Origin: Burkholderia catarinensis
GTDB lineage: Bacteria > Pseudomonadota > Gammaproteobacteria > Burkholderiales > Burkholderiaceae
Length of the DNA stretch: 64,000 nucleotides
Reading direction: 5' to 3'
NCBI RefSeq assembly: GCF_001883705.2
Contig: NZ_MDEQ02000015.1
Coordinates: 62,001-126,000, forward strand
The stretch's first letter is position 1, and each line of letters begins with the position of its first letter. A program made the position numbers and the translations under genes. The notes under the pieces are model-generated. The model made no database searches, was not told the origin of the DNA, and saw only the letters and a list, made by a program, of their open reading frames with translations. Shown here one piece after another: positions 52,739-62,490 of this stretch.

Positions 52739-53005
52739 GCGTGTCTCCAGTCCCATGCCGGGCTGTTTCTAGTGTTGGTCCGACCCGATTGCGAGCCGGG
52801 TGGTCAATTCGAGTATAGGCAACCGGCAGCGCTTTTCGCTATCCGAACCATTAAAAATCAGCGGAAAGCCTGACGAATCGCGCATTTTTCCCGCAAGTAA
52901 GACGAACACCTTGCGCGCATCTTTCCAGTGCCTTTCGATTTATGCGGGATTGTCGTATGTGTCCGATGCGGGCCGCCGCACCCGCAGGCACGGCGGCCCG
53001 CCCGC

Positions 53006-53887
53006 TTATGCGCGATCGGGTTGCGCGCGGGCGGCCGGCGCGCGGAATACGAGCGCGAGCCCCGCGATGATCGCGCCCATGCCGGCGAGCGCGAGCGGCT
53101 CGGGCCGGTTGCCGAGCCAGACGGCATCCATCAGCGTGGTGACGACGGGCACGAGATAGAACAGGCTCGTCACGTTGACGAGATCGCCGCGCTGCATCAA
53201 CCGGTAGAACAGCAGTTGCGCGATCACCGAAATCACGATGCCGAGCCACAGCAGCGGTACGACGAACGCCCAGCTCATGTCGAACGACACCGGCCGGAAC
53301 GGCACGATCGCCACGCACAGCGCGAGGCCGATCGCATTCTGCAGCGGCAGCACGTCGGCGGGCGCCGCGCGTACGCGCTTTTGCAGCAGCGAGCCGACGG
53401 TCAGCGCGACGAGTGCGGTGAGCGCACACGCGATGCCCGCGGCCGACAGGCCTGCGCCGCCCACGCCGCGGCACACGACGAGCGCGAGTCCGGCCAGCGA
53501 CAGCGCGAGCCCCGCGACGCGCACGGGCTGCCAGCGCCGTTCGACGATCGCGAGCGTGAGGATCGGCTGCACGCCGAGGATCGTCGCGAGCACGCCCGGC
53601 GCGATCCCGCGCTCGAGCGCGAGCAGGTAGAAGATCGAATAGCCGCCCATCATCAGCAAGCCGGTCAGTGCGGCCATGCGCCGCTCGCCGCGCGGCGGCA
53701 GCCAGCGTTTGCGCATGAAGGCCAGCGCGAGCAGCACGAGCGACGCGAGCGCGAAACGCGCGGTGAGAAAGACGAACGCGGATGCGTGACGCAGACCGAG
53801 TTCAGCGAAGATCGCGCCGCTGCTCCACAGCAGCACGAAGAGCGACGTCGCTCCATGCGCGGCAAGCGCGCGTTTGAACGAAACCAT
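53006..53887 (-). CDS. EamA/DMT-family transporter
   Basis: A 293-residue inner-membrane protein with ten predicted helices in two EamA repeats (LLWSSGAIFAELGLRHASAF; second half from CALTALVALTVGSLLQKR). Likely exports a metabolite; substrate unknown. ATG at 53887 has AGGTGG upstream and starts MVSFKRALAAHG. In-frame starts further upstream (53923, 53953) add polar residues. Confidence 0.87.
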   Translation of the reverse strand: MVSFKRALAAHGATSLFVLLWSSGAIFAELGLRHASAFVFLTARFALASLVLLALAFMRKRWLPPRGERRMAALTGLLMMGGYSIFYLLALERGIAPGVLATILGVQPILTLAIVERRWQPVRVAGLALSLAGLALVVCRGVGGAGLSAAGIACALTALVALTVGSLLQKRVRAAPADVLPLQNAIGLALCVAIVPFRPVSFDMSWAFVVPLLWLGIVISVIAQLLFYRLMQRGDLVNVTSLFYLVPVVTTLMDAVWLGNRPEPLALAGMGAIIAGLALVFRAPAARAQPDRA

Positions 53888-54296
53888 GTGAATCCACCTG
53901 TCGAACGGATCGGAATGTTCCATCCGCGCGCGCAGCAGCAAGCCGTGCGTCACGACGCACGAACATCAGCCGACGGGCGAATGGAAAACGAAACGGAAGC
54001 CGGCTGGTCAGCCGGCGCGTGCCGCCGGAGGGGGCGGCGCGGCGCCGACGAGCGGCGGTGCGACAGGAGGAGGAAGGACCGACGGATGCGCGCACGCCTG
54101 CGGCCGCGAGTCGAACTGCGGCCGGGATTTTGCGAGGGCGGACGTGAGCGGATGCATCGTGTCGGAATGCGCTTGAACGCGGATGAACATCAAAGGTACA
54201 GCAAGGCCGGCGTCCAAGGCAACAAATGTCGGTGGCCCCTGCACGGCGAAAGGCCGGTTGCCGCGATGCAGGGCGCGGTGTGTGCGAACGTCATGC
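53888..54296. other. intergenic region between MFS and EamA genes
   Basis: 409 bp. A 78-codon minus-strand frame (54008-54244) is very Pro/Ala-rich and has no similarity I recognise. I do not call a gene. It probably holds the EamA gene promoter. Confidence 0.4.
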
Positions 54297-55547
54297 TCAT
54301 GCGGCGTCGCGGCGTTCGCGACCGCGCAGCCACACCGCGGCCGCGAGGCCCGCGGCGAGCAGCACCGCGACGAGCGTCGCGACGCCCGGCCAGCCGTGCG
54401 CGCTCCAGAAGCGTCCGCCGAGCGAGCCGACGATGCTCGAACCGAGGTAGTAGGACAGCAGGTACAGCGCGGCGGCCTGTCCCTTGCCCTGCGTCGCGAG
54501 GCGGCCGACCCACCCGCTCGCGGTCGAATGTCCGGCGAAGAAGCCGAACGTGACGCATGCGATGCCGAACGCGATCGCGGCGACGGGCTGCAGCAGCGTC
54601 AGCGCGACGCCGGCCAGCATGATGACGACGCTCGCGATCAGCACGCGGCCGCGCCCGAGCGAGTCGGCCATGCGTCCCGACCACGGCGACGCGACGACGC
54701 CGACGAGATAGACGACGAAGATCGCGCCGATCGTCGCCTGGTTCATCGAATACGGCGGCGCGAGCAGCCGGTAGCCGACGTAGTTGTACAGCGTGACGAA
54801 GCCGCCCATCAGGATGAAGCCCATCGCGAACAGCACGGGCAGTTCGCGGCGGCCGGCGAGATGGCGGGCAAGGGCCGCGCGATGCTGCGCAAAACCGATC
54901 CCGCGGCGCGGCGTGAAGTGACGCGACGGCGGCAGCAGCGCGCGAAACGCGAGCGTCGACGCGAGGCCGAGCACGCCGATCGCACCGACCGCGACGCGCC
55001 ACGTGAACAGGTCGGCCAGCACGCCCGCGATCACGCGCCCGGCCATCCCGCCGATCGCATTGCCGCCGACGTAGAGCCCCATCGCGAGCCCGAGCCCGTC
55101 GGGATGCACTTCCTCGGCGAGATAGGCCATGCCGACGGCCGGCACGCCACCGAGCGCGAGCCCGGTGAGCGCGCGCAACGCGAGCATCTGGTGCCAGTGC
55201 GGCGCGAACGCGGCGACGAGCGTGAGCAGCGACGACAGCATCAACGACGCGGTCATCAGCCGGTGGCGGCTCAGGCCTTCGGACACGAAGCCCGCGACGA
55301 ACACGGCGGCGGCGAGCGCGGCTGTCGAAAACGACAGCGCGAGGCTGCTTTGCGCGGGACCGACGCCGAACGCGGTCGAGAATTCGGGCAGCAGCGGCTG
55401 CACGTAGTAGAGCAGCGAGAACGTCGCGTAGCCGGTGAACAGCAGCGCGACGCTTGCGCGCCAGTAGCTGCGCGAACCGCGTTCGAGATAGGGGGAAGAG
55501 GCGACGGTGCGCGAGGCGGGCGGCGTGGTTCCGTCAGGCTCGGTCAC
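54297..55547 (-). CDS. MFS transporter, YnfM-like
   Basis: A 416-residue 12-helix major facilitator. Seen: FTGYATFSLLYYVQPLLPEF, the motif-A-like GFVSEGLSRHRLM, ALGGVPAVGMAYLAEEVHP and GRMADSLGRGRV in the second half. The pattern matches YnfM-type drug/metabolite exporters. GTG at 55547 has GGAG 8 bases upstream. Substrate unknown. Confidence 0.88.
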   Translation of the reverse strand: MTEPDGTTPPASRTVASSPYLERGSRSYWRASVALLFTGYATFSLLYYVQPLLPEFSTAFGVGPAQSSLALSFSTAALAAAVFVAGFVSEGLSRHRLMTASLMLSSLLTLVAAFAPHWHQMLALRALTGLALGGVPAVGMAYLAEEVHPDGLGLAMGLYVGGNAIGGMAGRVIAGVLADLFTWRVAVGAIGVLGLASTLAFRALLPPSRHFTPRRGIGFAQHRAALARHLAGRRELPVLFAMGFILMGGFVTLYNYVGYRLLAPPYSMNQATIGAIFVVYLVGVVASPWSGRMADSLGRGRVLIASVVIMLAGVALTLLQPVAAIAFGIACVTFGFFAGHSTASGWVGRLATQGKGQAAALYLLSYYLGSSIVGSLGGRFWSAHGWPGVATLVAVLLAAGLAAAVWLRGRERRDAA

Positions 55548-55876
55548 GCGAAATCTCCGGGCGGCTGGGTACAGGACAGACGATACGCCCGTTGCGTCGA
55601 TCACGGGCACGCCGCGGCGGTGCGGCGGATTCGGCGGGCGGTCATATTCGACAGGGTATGATGGGGGTAGCCGGGTGAGCAAGTACCCGCCCGGCGCAGT
55701 GGTTGATTGGAGACATTCGACGAATTCGCGGCACTTCGCACGCTTCTTCTTCTTTTCGCGCTTCGATAAACCGTGAACAATGGGATTACGCGCAACGCTC
55801 CGACGAGGGCGCGCGGATCGTGCATTTGCCGGCTCGTCAGCGGGCCGGGTTTCAAGTTTCAACGTGGGGAACCATC
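55548..55876. promoter_or_regulatory. divergent promoter region, MFS gene / 70-residue protein gene
   Basis: 329 bp without a clear gene. TATGAT near 55656 is a possible -10 on the plus strand. Confidence 0.4.
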
Positions 55877-56089
55877 ATGCATGTCGGGTCGATTGTCTGC
55901 ACTACCCATATCGCGGTGCCGAAGGGCGCGCGCGGCATCGTCCAGCGCGTCCTGGGCGACATGGCCATGGTGACCTGGTACGCGGGCGTGCCGGGCGAGT
56001 CGAAAGAACTCAACACCGAGCCGTTCTTTCTCGAGGACCTGATCGACACCGGCGAATCCGTGCTGCCGGCCGGCGCGGCGCTTCACTGA
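55877..56089 (+). CDS. conserved small hypothetical protein, possibly SH3-like
   Basis: A 70-residue protein (GSIVCTTHIAVPKGARGIVQ, then MAMVTWYAGVPGE). Alternating short strands with Gly turns suggest a small beta-barrel like KOW or SH3-type domains, but this is a visual impression. ATG at 55877 has GGGGA upstream. It precedes the SrkA-like kinase gene by 58 bp. Confidence 0.65.
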   Translation: MHVGSIVCTTHIAVPKGARGIVQRVLGDMAMVTWYAGVPGESKELNTEPFFLEDLIDTGESVLPAGAALH

Positions 56090-56147
56090 GCGCAAGCGCC
56101 GCATCGGACGCTCGTCTTTCGGCCCGGCTGGCGGCACAATGCGGGGC

Positions 56148-57170
56148 ATGAAAGACGTCACTTCCGCTCCCGCTTCTCCCGCCGGCGCGCCGTTCGCCGG
56201 GCTCACGCCCGAGTGCGTGCTCGACGCGCTCGACAGCGTGCTGATGCCGGCCGGCCTGCGCACCGACGGGCGCCTGCTCGCCCTCAACAGCTACGAGAAC
56301 CGCGTCTACCAGGTCGGCGTCGAAGACGGCCCGCCGGTCGTCGCGAAGTTCTACCGCCCGGCGCGGTGGTCGGACGATGCAATCCTCGAGGAGCACGCGT
56401 TCGTCGCCGAACTCGCCGCGCGCGAGATACCGGCGGTGCCCGCGCGCGCTTTCGACGGTCTCACGCTGCATGCATTCGACGGCTTCCGCTTCTCGATCTT
56501 CGAGCGGCGCGGCGGCCGTGCACCCGATCTCGACCGCAGCGACACGCTCGAATGGCTCGGCCGTTTCATCGGCCGGATCCATGCGGTCGGCGCGACGCAG
56601 CCGTATGTCGCGCGTCCCGTGCTCGACATCCAGACGTTCGGCTATGAGCCGCGCGACTACCTGCTCACGCACGATTTCATTCCGGACGATGTGCGGCCTG
56701 CCTACGAGACGGCGGTCACGCTCGCGCTCGAAGGCGTCGAGGGCGCGTTCGAGCGTGCGGGCGAGATCCGCCTGTTGCGCACGCACGGCGACTGTCATCC
56801 GAGCAACGTGCTGTGGACCGATGCCGGCCCGCATTTCGTCGACTTCGACGACAGCCGGATGGCGCCCGCGATCCAGGATCTGTGGCTGCTGCTGCCGGGC
56901 GATCGCGAAGGCGCGTCGCGCGCGCTGGCGGACCTGCTCGCCGGCTACGAGGATTTCTGCGAATTCGAGCCGCGCGAGCTGCACCTCGTCGAAGCGCTGC
57001 GCACGCTGCGGCTGATCCACTACGCGGCATGGCTTGCGCGGCGCTGGGACGATCCCGCATTTCCGGCCGCGTTCCCGTGGTTCAACACGCATCGTTACTG
57101 GGAAGCGCGCGTGCTCGAACTGCGCGAGCAGATCGGCGCGATGCAGGAAGGGCCGCTCTGGCCCGTGTGA
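56148..57170 (+). CDS. srkA: serine/threonine protein kinase SrkA-like (YihE family)
   Basis: A 340-residue kinase of the APH/choline-kinase fold that protects against stress-induced death in E. coli. Motifs: NSYENRVYQVG, VVAKFYRP (ATP-binding Lys), LRTHGDCHPSNVLW (catalytic loop), FVDFDDSRMAP (metal-binding). An alternative ATG at 56139 adds three residues. Length is close to E. coli SrkA (328). Confidence 0.88.
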   Translation: MKDVTSAPASPAGAPFAGLTPECVLDALDSVLMPAGLRTDGRLLALNSYENRVYQVGVEDGPPVVAKFYRPARWSDDAILEEHAFVAELAAREIPAVPARAFDGLTLHAFDGFRFSIFERRGGRAPDLDRSDTLEWLGRFIGRIHAVGATQPYVARPVLDIQTFGYEPRDYLLTHDFIPDDVRPAYETAVTLALEGVEGAFERAGEIRLLRTHGDCHPSNVLWTDAGPHFVDFDDSRMAPAIQDLWLLLPGDREGASRALADLLAGYEDFCEFEPRELHLVEALRTLRLIHYAAWLARRWDDPAFPAAFPWFNTHRYWEARVLELREQIGAMQEGPLWPV

Positions 57171-57208
57171 CGGCGCGCACGGCACCGGCGCCGCGCGGCA
57201 GGCTCGCG

Positions 57209-57236
57209 CGGGCCGCGGTGCGATGCGCGCGGCCCG
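57209..57236. terminator. hairpin between convergent srkA and aldehyde dehydrogenase genes
   Basis: 9-bp perfect stem CGGGCCGCG / CGCGGCCCG with a 10-base loop; no T run, so its role is uncertain. Confidence 0.4.
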
Positions 57237-57242
57237 TCCGGC

Positions 57243-58685
57243 TCAGAACTTCAGCATCAGCTTGATCAGCGCGGCGAAGCGCTTGCCGTACGGCGGCGCG
57301 AGCAAGTTGCGCGCGTTCAGGCGCGCCTGCGTGAGCACCGGCTTCATCTTCGAGAACGTCACGAAGCCGTCGTAGCCGTGATACGCGCCCATGCCGCTCG
57401 CACCGACACCGCCGAACGGCAAACTGCCGCATGCGATGTGCATCAGCGTTTCATTGATCGACACGCCCCCGGAGATCGTTTCGCGCATCACGCGGTCAAT
57501 CGTGCCGCCGTCCTCGTCGAACAGATACAACGCGAGCGGCCGCGGGCGCGCATTCACGTAAGCGATCGCCTCGTCGAGCCGTTCGTACGGCACGAGCGGC
57601 AGCAGCGGCCCGAAGATTTCCTCCTGCATCAGCTGCGACGCGGCCGGCACCTGCGTGACCGCGCACGGCACGAAGCGGCGCGACGCGGGATCGGACTGCG
57701 CGTCGGACAGCGGATGCAGTTGCGCGCCGGCCGCCTGCGCGTCGCTCGCGAGTTGCTGCAGCCGCGCATAGTGGCGCGGCGACACGATCGTCGTGTAGTC
57801 GCCGTTGGCCGACAGGTCCGGATACATCTTCGCGAACCGTGCCCGCGCGCGCTCGATGAACGCGGCTTCCATCCCGCGCGGCAGCAACACGTAGTCGGGC
57901 GCGATGCAGGTCTGGCCCGCGTTCAGCGTCTTGCCCGCGACGATCGCGTCGACGGCCGCATCGAAGCGCGCGTTCGGGCCGACGATCGCGGGCGACTTGC
58001 CGCCGAGCTCGAGCGTGACGGGCGTGAGGTTGTCGGCGGCCGCGCGCATCACGTGGCGGCCGACCTGCGTCGAACCGGTGAACAGCAGATGGTCGAACGG
58101 CAGCGCGCTGAATGCGGCACCGACCTCCGCGTCGCCGTTCACGACCGCGACGTGGTCGCGCGTGAAAGTCTTCGCGATCAGTTGCTCGAACAGCGCCGAC
58201 GTGCGCGGCGTCAGTTCGGACATCTTGATGATCGCGCGGTTGCCGGCCGCGAGCGCGCAGATCAGCGGACCGGCCGCGAGCAGCACCGGATAGTTCCACG
58301 GCACGACGATGCCGACCACGCCGAGCGGCTGCGGAATCACCTTCGCGCGCGCCGGGCGCAGCCACTTGTTCATCGGCTTGCGGATCGGTTTCATCCAGCG
58401 CTTGCCGTGCTTGAGCGCGTCGTCGATTTCTTCCTTCGCCATCCAGATTTCCGATAGCAGCACTTCCTGCTTCGCGCGATGACCGAAATCGGCGCTGATC
58501 GCTTCGGCGAGCGCGTCCGCATGGTCGATCAGCATCGTGCGCAGCGCGCGCAGATGCTGCGTGCGCGTTTCCCATGCCGGGTACGGTGCGCGCAGGTAGG
58601 CCGCGCGCTGGTCGCGCAGCAGCGACGTCAGCGCATCGACCGACGGCATCGCTTGCGGGGCCAGTTCGGGCAGGTCGTTCTTCAT
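57243..58685 (-). CDS. coniferyl-aldehyde-dehydrogenase-type aldehyde dehydrogenase
   Basis: A 480-residue NAD(P)-dependent aldehyde dehydrogenase. Catalytic Cys in NAGQTCIAPDYV, Glu in LELGGKSPA, cofactor motif FTGSTQVGRHVM and VPWNYPVLLAAGPL. The DFGHRAKQE opening and the hydrophobic C-terminal tail are typical of the CalB/class 3-like group. It is divergent from the GMC oxidoreductase, suggesting sequential oxidation of an alcohol then an aldehyde (inference). Confidence 0.9.
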   Translation of the reverse strand: MKNDLPELAPQAMPSVDALTSLLRDQRAAYLRAPYPAWETRTQHLRALRTMLIDHADALAEAISADFGHRAKQEVLLSEIWMAKEEIDDALKHGKRWMKPIRKPMNKWLRPARAKVIPQPLGVVGIVVPWNYPVLLAAGPLICALAAGNRAIIKMSELTPRTSALFEQLIAKTFTRDHVAVVNGDAEVGAAFSALPFDHLLFTGSTQVGRHVMRAAADNLTPVTLELGGKSPAIVGPNARFDAAVDAIVAGKTLNAGQTCIAPDYVLLPRGMEAAFIERARARFAKMYPDLSANGDYTTIVSPRHYARLQQLASDAQAAGAQLHPLSDAQSDPASRRFVPCAVTQVPAASQLMQEEIFGPLLPLVPYERLDEAIAYVNARPRPLALYLFDEDGGTIDRVMRETISGGVSINETLMHIACGSLPFGGVGASGMGAYHGYDGFVTFSKMKPVLTQARLNARNLLAPPYGKRFAALIKLMLKF

Positions 58686-59412
58686 GTCGTCTCCTCCAGT
58701 TGGGCCTGGCTGGTCGGCCGGCCGTCACGCCGCACGCGCGCGCTCGGCGAGCGCGGCGGCGCGGATCGGGGTGGTGCGTGTCGCGCGGCGCGGGGCCGGC
58801 TGCGACGTGGGCTCGAAAACGGGTTGCTGCGTGTGGCGGGCGTCGCATCCGCGCGACGGTATCCTCATCCGAAAAACGCGCCGCGGTGCATGCGTGTGCG
58901 GCGCGATGCGACTGCCGACGGGCGCGCGACACTGCGGCGCGAGCGCCTGCCGGTGCACCGAAGCGGGGCAGCGCAACGCATGCGTCGATACGTGCCGCAG
59001 CGCATCGTGCCGCGGCGGCGACCCGCCGTCCAAACGGTCGGCGACGACACGCGCGGTTCGATTTCGAGCGGCCGCGCGCATGACGCCGTACATCCTCGCG
59101 CAGGCAGCCGTTTGAAATGAAATGCGGGCCGCGTGCGCCGTGTCCGGGCAACCCGGTCGGCACGCGGCCTGCAGAACCTGGCGCTGCATCGTCGTCTCTC
59201 CCGTTTCGCGGTGGATCGGCTTCTCGTGGCCGGCGCATCGCGCAAAGCGAATCGATACATCTTAAATTTAGTTCACGCGGGCGTTTAGAGGAATCGCTCT
59301 TGAATCCGCGTGCCGCGTGCAAGACGCCCATTCCTACAATGCCCGAACTACAAGAGGGGACGCGGTCGCGCGGCGGTGCCGGGCGCCTTCCATGACACGA
59401 CGGAGACGTGAC
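58686..59412. other. 727-bp gap between divergent aldehyde dehydrogenase and GMC genes
   Basis: Several open frames exist on both strands, but none has recognisable similarity, codon preference or a ribosome binding site. A/T-rich stretch CTTAAATTTAGTTCAC near 59260-59275 and TACAAT at 59335-59340 are promoter candidates for the GMC gene. Confidence 0.5.
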
Positions 59413-61053
59413 ATGCAATACGACTACATCATCGTCGGCGGCGGCTCGGGCGGTTCGAGCCTGGCAGGCCGTCTCGCCGATGCCTGCCCCGACGCGACGA
59501 TCGCGCTGATCGAGGCCGGCTCGCATACGGAGCGCAACCTGCTCGTCAACATGCCGGTCGGCATCGCGGCGCTGGTGCCGTTCAAGCTCGGCACGAACTA
59601 CGGCTACGAGACGGTGCCGCAGCCGGGCCTCGGCGGGCGGCGCGGCTACCAGCCGCGCGGGCGCGGGATGGGCGGCTCGAGCGCGATCAACGCGATGATC
59701 TATACGCGCGGCCACCCGGGCGACTACGACGAGTGGGCGCAGCTCGGCGCGACGGGCTGGGGCTGGCAGGACGTGCTGCCGTATTTCCGCCGCGCGGAAG
59801 GCAACGCGCGCGGCGCCGACGCGTGGCACGGCGCGGACGGCCCGCTGTCGGTGTCGGATCTGCGCTTTCGCAATCCGTTCTCCGAACGATTCATCCAGGC
59901 CGCGCACGCCGCCGGCTATCCGCTGAACGACGATTTCAACGGCGCGACGCAGGAAGGCGTCGGCTTCTACCAGGTCACGCACCGCGACGGCTCGCGCTGC
60001 AGCGTCGCACGCGCGTATGTCTACGGCCGCAACCGGCCGAACCTGCACGTGATCACCGACGCGACGGTGCTGCGCGTCGGCTTCGACGGCAAGCGCGCGG
60101 TCGGCGTCGCGGTATCGCGCAACGGACGCGTCGAGACGCTCGGCGCACGCGCGGAAGTGATCCTGGCGGCCGGCGCGTTCAATTCGCCGCAACTGCTGAT
60201 GTGTTCGGGGATCGGCCCGGCGGAGCAGTTGCGCCGCCACGGGATCGCGGTCGTGCAGGATGCGCCGGACGTCGGCACGAACCTGATCGACCACATCGAC
60301 TTCATCATCAACACGCGCTTGAATTCGTCGGAGCTGGTCGGCGTGTGCCTGCGCGGGATCGCGAAGATGACGCCCGCGCTCGCGCGCTATTTCTCGAGCC
60401 GCACGGGGATGATGACGAGCAACGTCGCGGAGGCCGGCGGCTTCATCAAGAGCGATCCGTCGATCGAGCGGCCCGACCTGCAGCTGCATTTCTGCACGGC
60501 GCTCGTGGACGACCACAACCGCAAGATGCACTGGGGTTTCGGCTACTCGCTGCACGTGTGCGCGCTGCGGCCGTTCAGCCGCGGCACGGTCGCGCTCGCG
60601 AGCGGCGACGCGCGCGACGCGCCGCTGATCGATCCGCGCTTCTTCAGCGATTCGCGCGATCTCGACCTGCTCGTGCGCGGCACGCAGGCGATGCGCCGCA
60701 TCCTGTCGCAGGCGCCGCTCGCGTCGCAGGGCGGGCGCGAGCTGTACACGCGGGCGGGCCAGAGCGAAGCCGAGCTGCGCGCGACGATCGTCGCGCATGC
60801 CGACACGATCTATCACCCGGTCGGCACGTGCCGGATGGGTTCCGATGCGCGCGCGGTCGTCGATCCGCAACTGCGCGTGCGCGGCGTCGAAGGATTGCGC
60901 GTGGTGGATGCGTCGGTGATGCCGACGCTGGTCGGCGGGAACACGAATGCGCCGACGGTGATGATCGGCGAGCGCGCGGCGGACTTCATCGTCGCGACGC
61001 GCCAGGGCGGTGTGTCGCGCGGCGAGACGGCTAGCGCGGTGCACGGCCGCTGA
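59413..61053 (+). CDS. GMC-family FAD alcohol oxidoreductase (choline dehydrogenase/AlkJ-like)
   Basis: A 546-residue FAD-dependent alcohol dehydrogenase. FAD-binding IVGGGSGGSSLAGRLA and GGSSAINAMIYTRGHPGDYDEW are the GMC signatures; HPVGTCRMG near the C-terminus holds the catalytic His, and DASVMPTLVGGNTNAPTVMIGERA closes the flavin domain. ATG at 59413 follows GGAG. Substrate is probably a primary alcohol, linked to the divergent aldehyde dehydrogenase. Confidence 0.92.
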   Translation: MQYDYIIVGGGSGGSSLAGRLADACPDATIALIEAGSHTERNLLVNMPVGIAALVPFKLGTNYGYETVPQPGLGGRRGYQPRGRGMGGSSAINAMIYTRGHPGDYDEWAQLGATGWGWQDVLPYFRRAEGNARGADAWHGADGPLSVSDLRFRNPFSERFIQAAHAAGYPLNDDFNGATQEGVGFYQVTHRDGSRCSVARAYVYGRNRPNLHVITDATVLRVGFDGKRAVGVAVSRNGRVETLGARAEVILAAGAFNSPQLLMCSGIGPAEQLRRHGIAVVQDAPDVGTNLIDHIDFIINTRLNSSELVGVCLRGIAKMTPALARYFSSRTGMMTSNVAEAGGFIKSDPSIERPDLQLHFCTALVDDHNRKMHWGFGYSLHVCALRPFSRGTVALASGDARDAPLIDPRFFSDSRDLDLLVRGTQAMRRILSQAPLASQGGRELYTRAGQSEAELRATIVAHADTIYHPVGTCRMGSDARAVVDPQLRVRGVEGLRVVDASVMPTLVGGNTNAPTVMIGERAADFIVATRQGGVSRGETASAVHGR

Positions 61054-61082
61054 ACGCGGCGCGCGCACTGCAGCGGCAATGC

Positions 61083-62459
61083 TCAGGCAAACGTATCGAC
61101 GAGCCCGGCGCGGCTCACGCTCGCGGCGGCCGGTGCGGATTGCGCAGCGTCGGCGGGTGCATCGACGGCTGACGGTCCGCCGTTCCCGCGCCGCGACGGC
61201 CGGCCGTGGGCGTTGGTCTGTTGCGGGTTCTGCTGCTGCGAAGCGAAGCCGCCGTCGCTGACGGTCGCGCTGCCGAGCCCGAGCCCGCCCGCTTCCATCG
61301 CTTCGCGCAGCTTCGGCAGCGCGGCTTCGACCGCGTCGCGCACCTGCGCGTGCTGCGACACGAACAGCGCGTGCGCGTGGTTGTCCGCGACGCGCAGCAC
61401 GACCTGCAGCGGCCCGAGATCGGGCGGGTTGAGCGTCAGCTCGGCGCTCTGCTGGTGCGCATTCGACAGGAACACGACCTTCTGGCTCAGCGCATCCGTC
61501 CAGTCGGCGGTGCCGACGTGCGGGGCGAGCACATGCGCGTTGGCGGCGGCGATCGCGCTCGCGGCCGGCGACAACTGCAGGTTCGCCTGCGCCGCGGCCG
61601 CAGCCGATGCGCCGGCCGCGAGCGTCGCGCTGGCGGCCGGATCCGTCGCATCGCTGGCCGCCGCGAGTGCATGCTGCGCGCCCGACTGCGTATTCGCGTC
61701 GGCCTGCAGCGCCTGCGCGGTGGCCTGCGCCGGCGTCTGCTGGGTGGCGAGCGGACCCTTCGCGTCGGCGAGCGTGCGGTCGAACGTCGGCACCTTCGGC
61801 GTCAACGGTGCGGCCGCGGCGCCGGTCGAGGCGGTTGCTGCCGGTGCCGGTGCCGAGGCCGTGGCACCGGCCGTCGTGCCGGTCGCGGGCATCGCGATCG
61901 CGCCCGAGCCGCCCGTCAGCTTGGCGAGCGCCGCTTGCAGCGCATCGCGGCTCGACGCCGGCGCGGCCGCAGCCGGCTGGGCGGCCGCATCCTTGGCCGC
62001 GTGGTCCGCCAGCGTGGCCGTGGCATCGGGCTGGCCGGCCACGGCCGTCTTTTGCGCGGCGGCAGCGGCGGTCGCGGCATCGGCCGGCATTGCGTTGTCC
62101 GTGCGTGCCTGCAGTTGCGCTTGCACGGCCGCGGCGGCCGCGAGTGCGGCGGCGTCGGGGTTGGTGGTGGCGTTCGCGTCGTCGGTCGACTGATCGTCGT
62201 CCGCGCCGGACGGCTTCGCGCCGGCGGCCGGCTTCGACGAAGCCTGTTTCGTCGATACGTCCGGGGTGCCGGAAGTCGCCGCGTCGCGACGCGTGACGAC
62301 ACTTTGCTTCAGCGTCTGCGCGAACGGCACGGCGGTCGTGGCGGTCGCGGCACCGTTGCCGGTGGCAGAGGCGGCGCCGGACGCCCCCGAGCTGCGGGCG
62401 GCCTTGAGTGCGGCGCCGGCGGTGTCGATCAGCGCGCCGAGCAGGGGCAAGGGAGGCAT
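61083..62459 (-). CDS. fliK: flagellar hook-length control protein FliK
   Basis: Molecular ruler that sets hook length and switches export specificity. 458 residues: a very Ala/Thr/Pro-rich, probably disordered body (to ~320), then the compact Flg_hook domain (ELTLNPPDLGPLQVVLRV; VRDAVEAALPKLREAMEAGGL). ATG at 62459 follows fliJ by 31 bp. Last of the fliI-fliJ-fliK run here; the low-complexity body is the part expected to vary between strains. Confidence 0.93.
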   Translation of the reverse strand: MPPLPLLGALIDTAGAALKAARSSGASGAASATGNGAATATTAVPFAQTLKQSVVTRRDAATSGTPDVSTKQASSKPAAGAKPSGADDDQSTDDANATTNPDAAALAAAAAVQAQLQARTDNAMPADAATAAAAAQKTAVAGQPDATATLADHAAKDAAAQPAAAAPASSRDALQAALAKLTGGSGAIAMPATGTTAGATASAPAPAATASTGAAAAPLTPKVPTFDRTLADAKGPLATQQTPAQATAQALQADANTQSGAQHALAAASDATDPAASATLAAGASAAAAAQANLQLSPAASAIAAANAHVLAPHVGTADWTDALSQKVVFLSNAHQQSAELTLNPPDLGPLQVVLRVADNHAHALFVSQHAQVRDAVEAALPKLREAMEAGGLGLGSATVSDGGFASQQQNPQQTNAHGRPSRRGNGGPSAVDAPADAAQSAPAAASVSRAGLVDTFA

Positions 62460-62490
62460 GACGGTTCTCTCGTTCGAAAGCGGTGGTCGG

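Noticed and set aside
54008..54244. 78-codon minus-strand frame between MFS and EamA genes
   Set aside because: Pro/Ala-rich tail and no ribosome binding site; looks like chance.
57496..61068. A minus-strand open frame of 1190 codons opposite the GMC gene and continuing into the aldehyde dehydrogenase region
   Set aside because: It is antisense to a gene with clear motifs; high-GC genomes keep such frames open by chance. Composition is Arg/Ala-rich with no domain.
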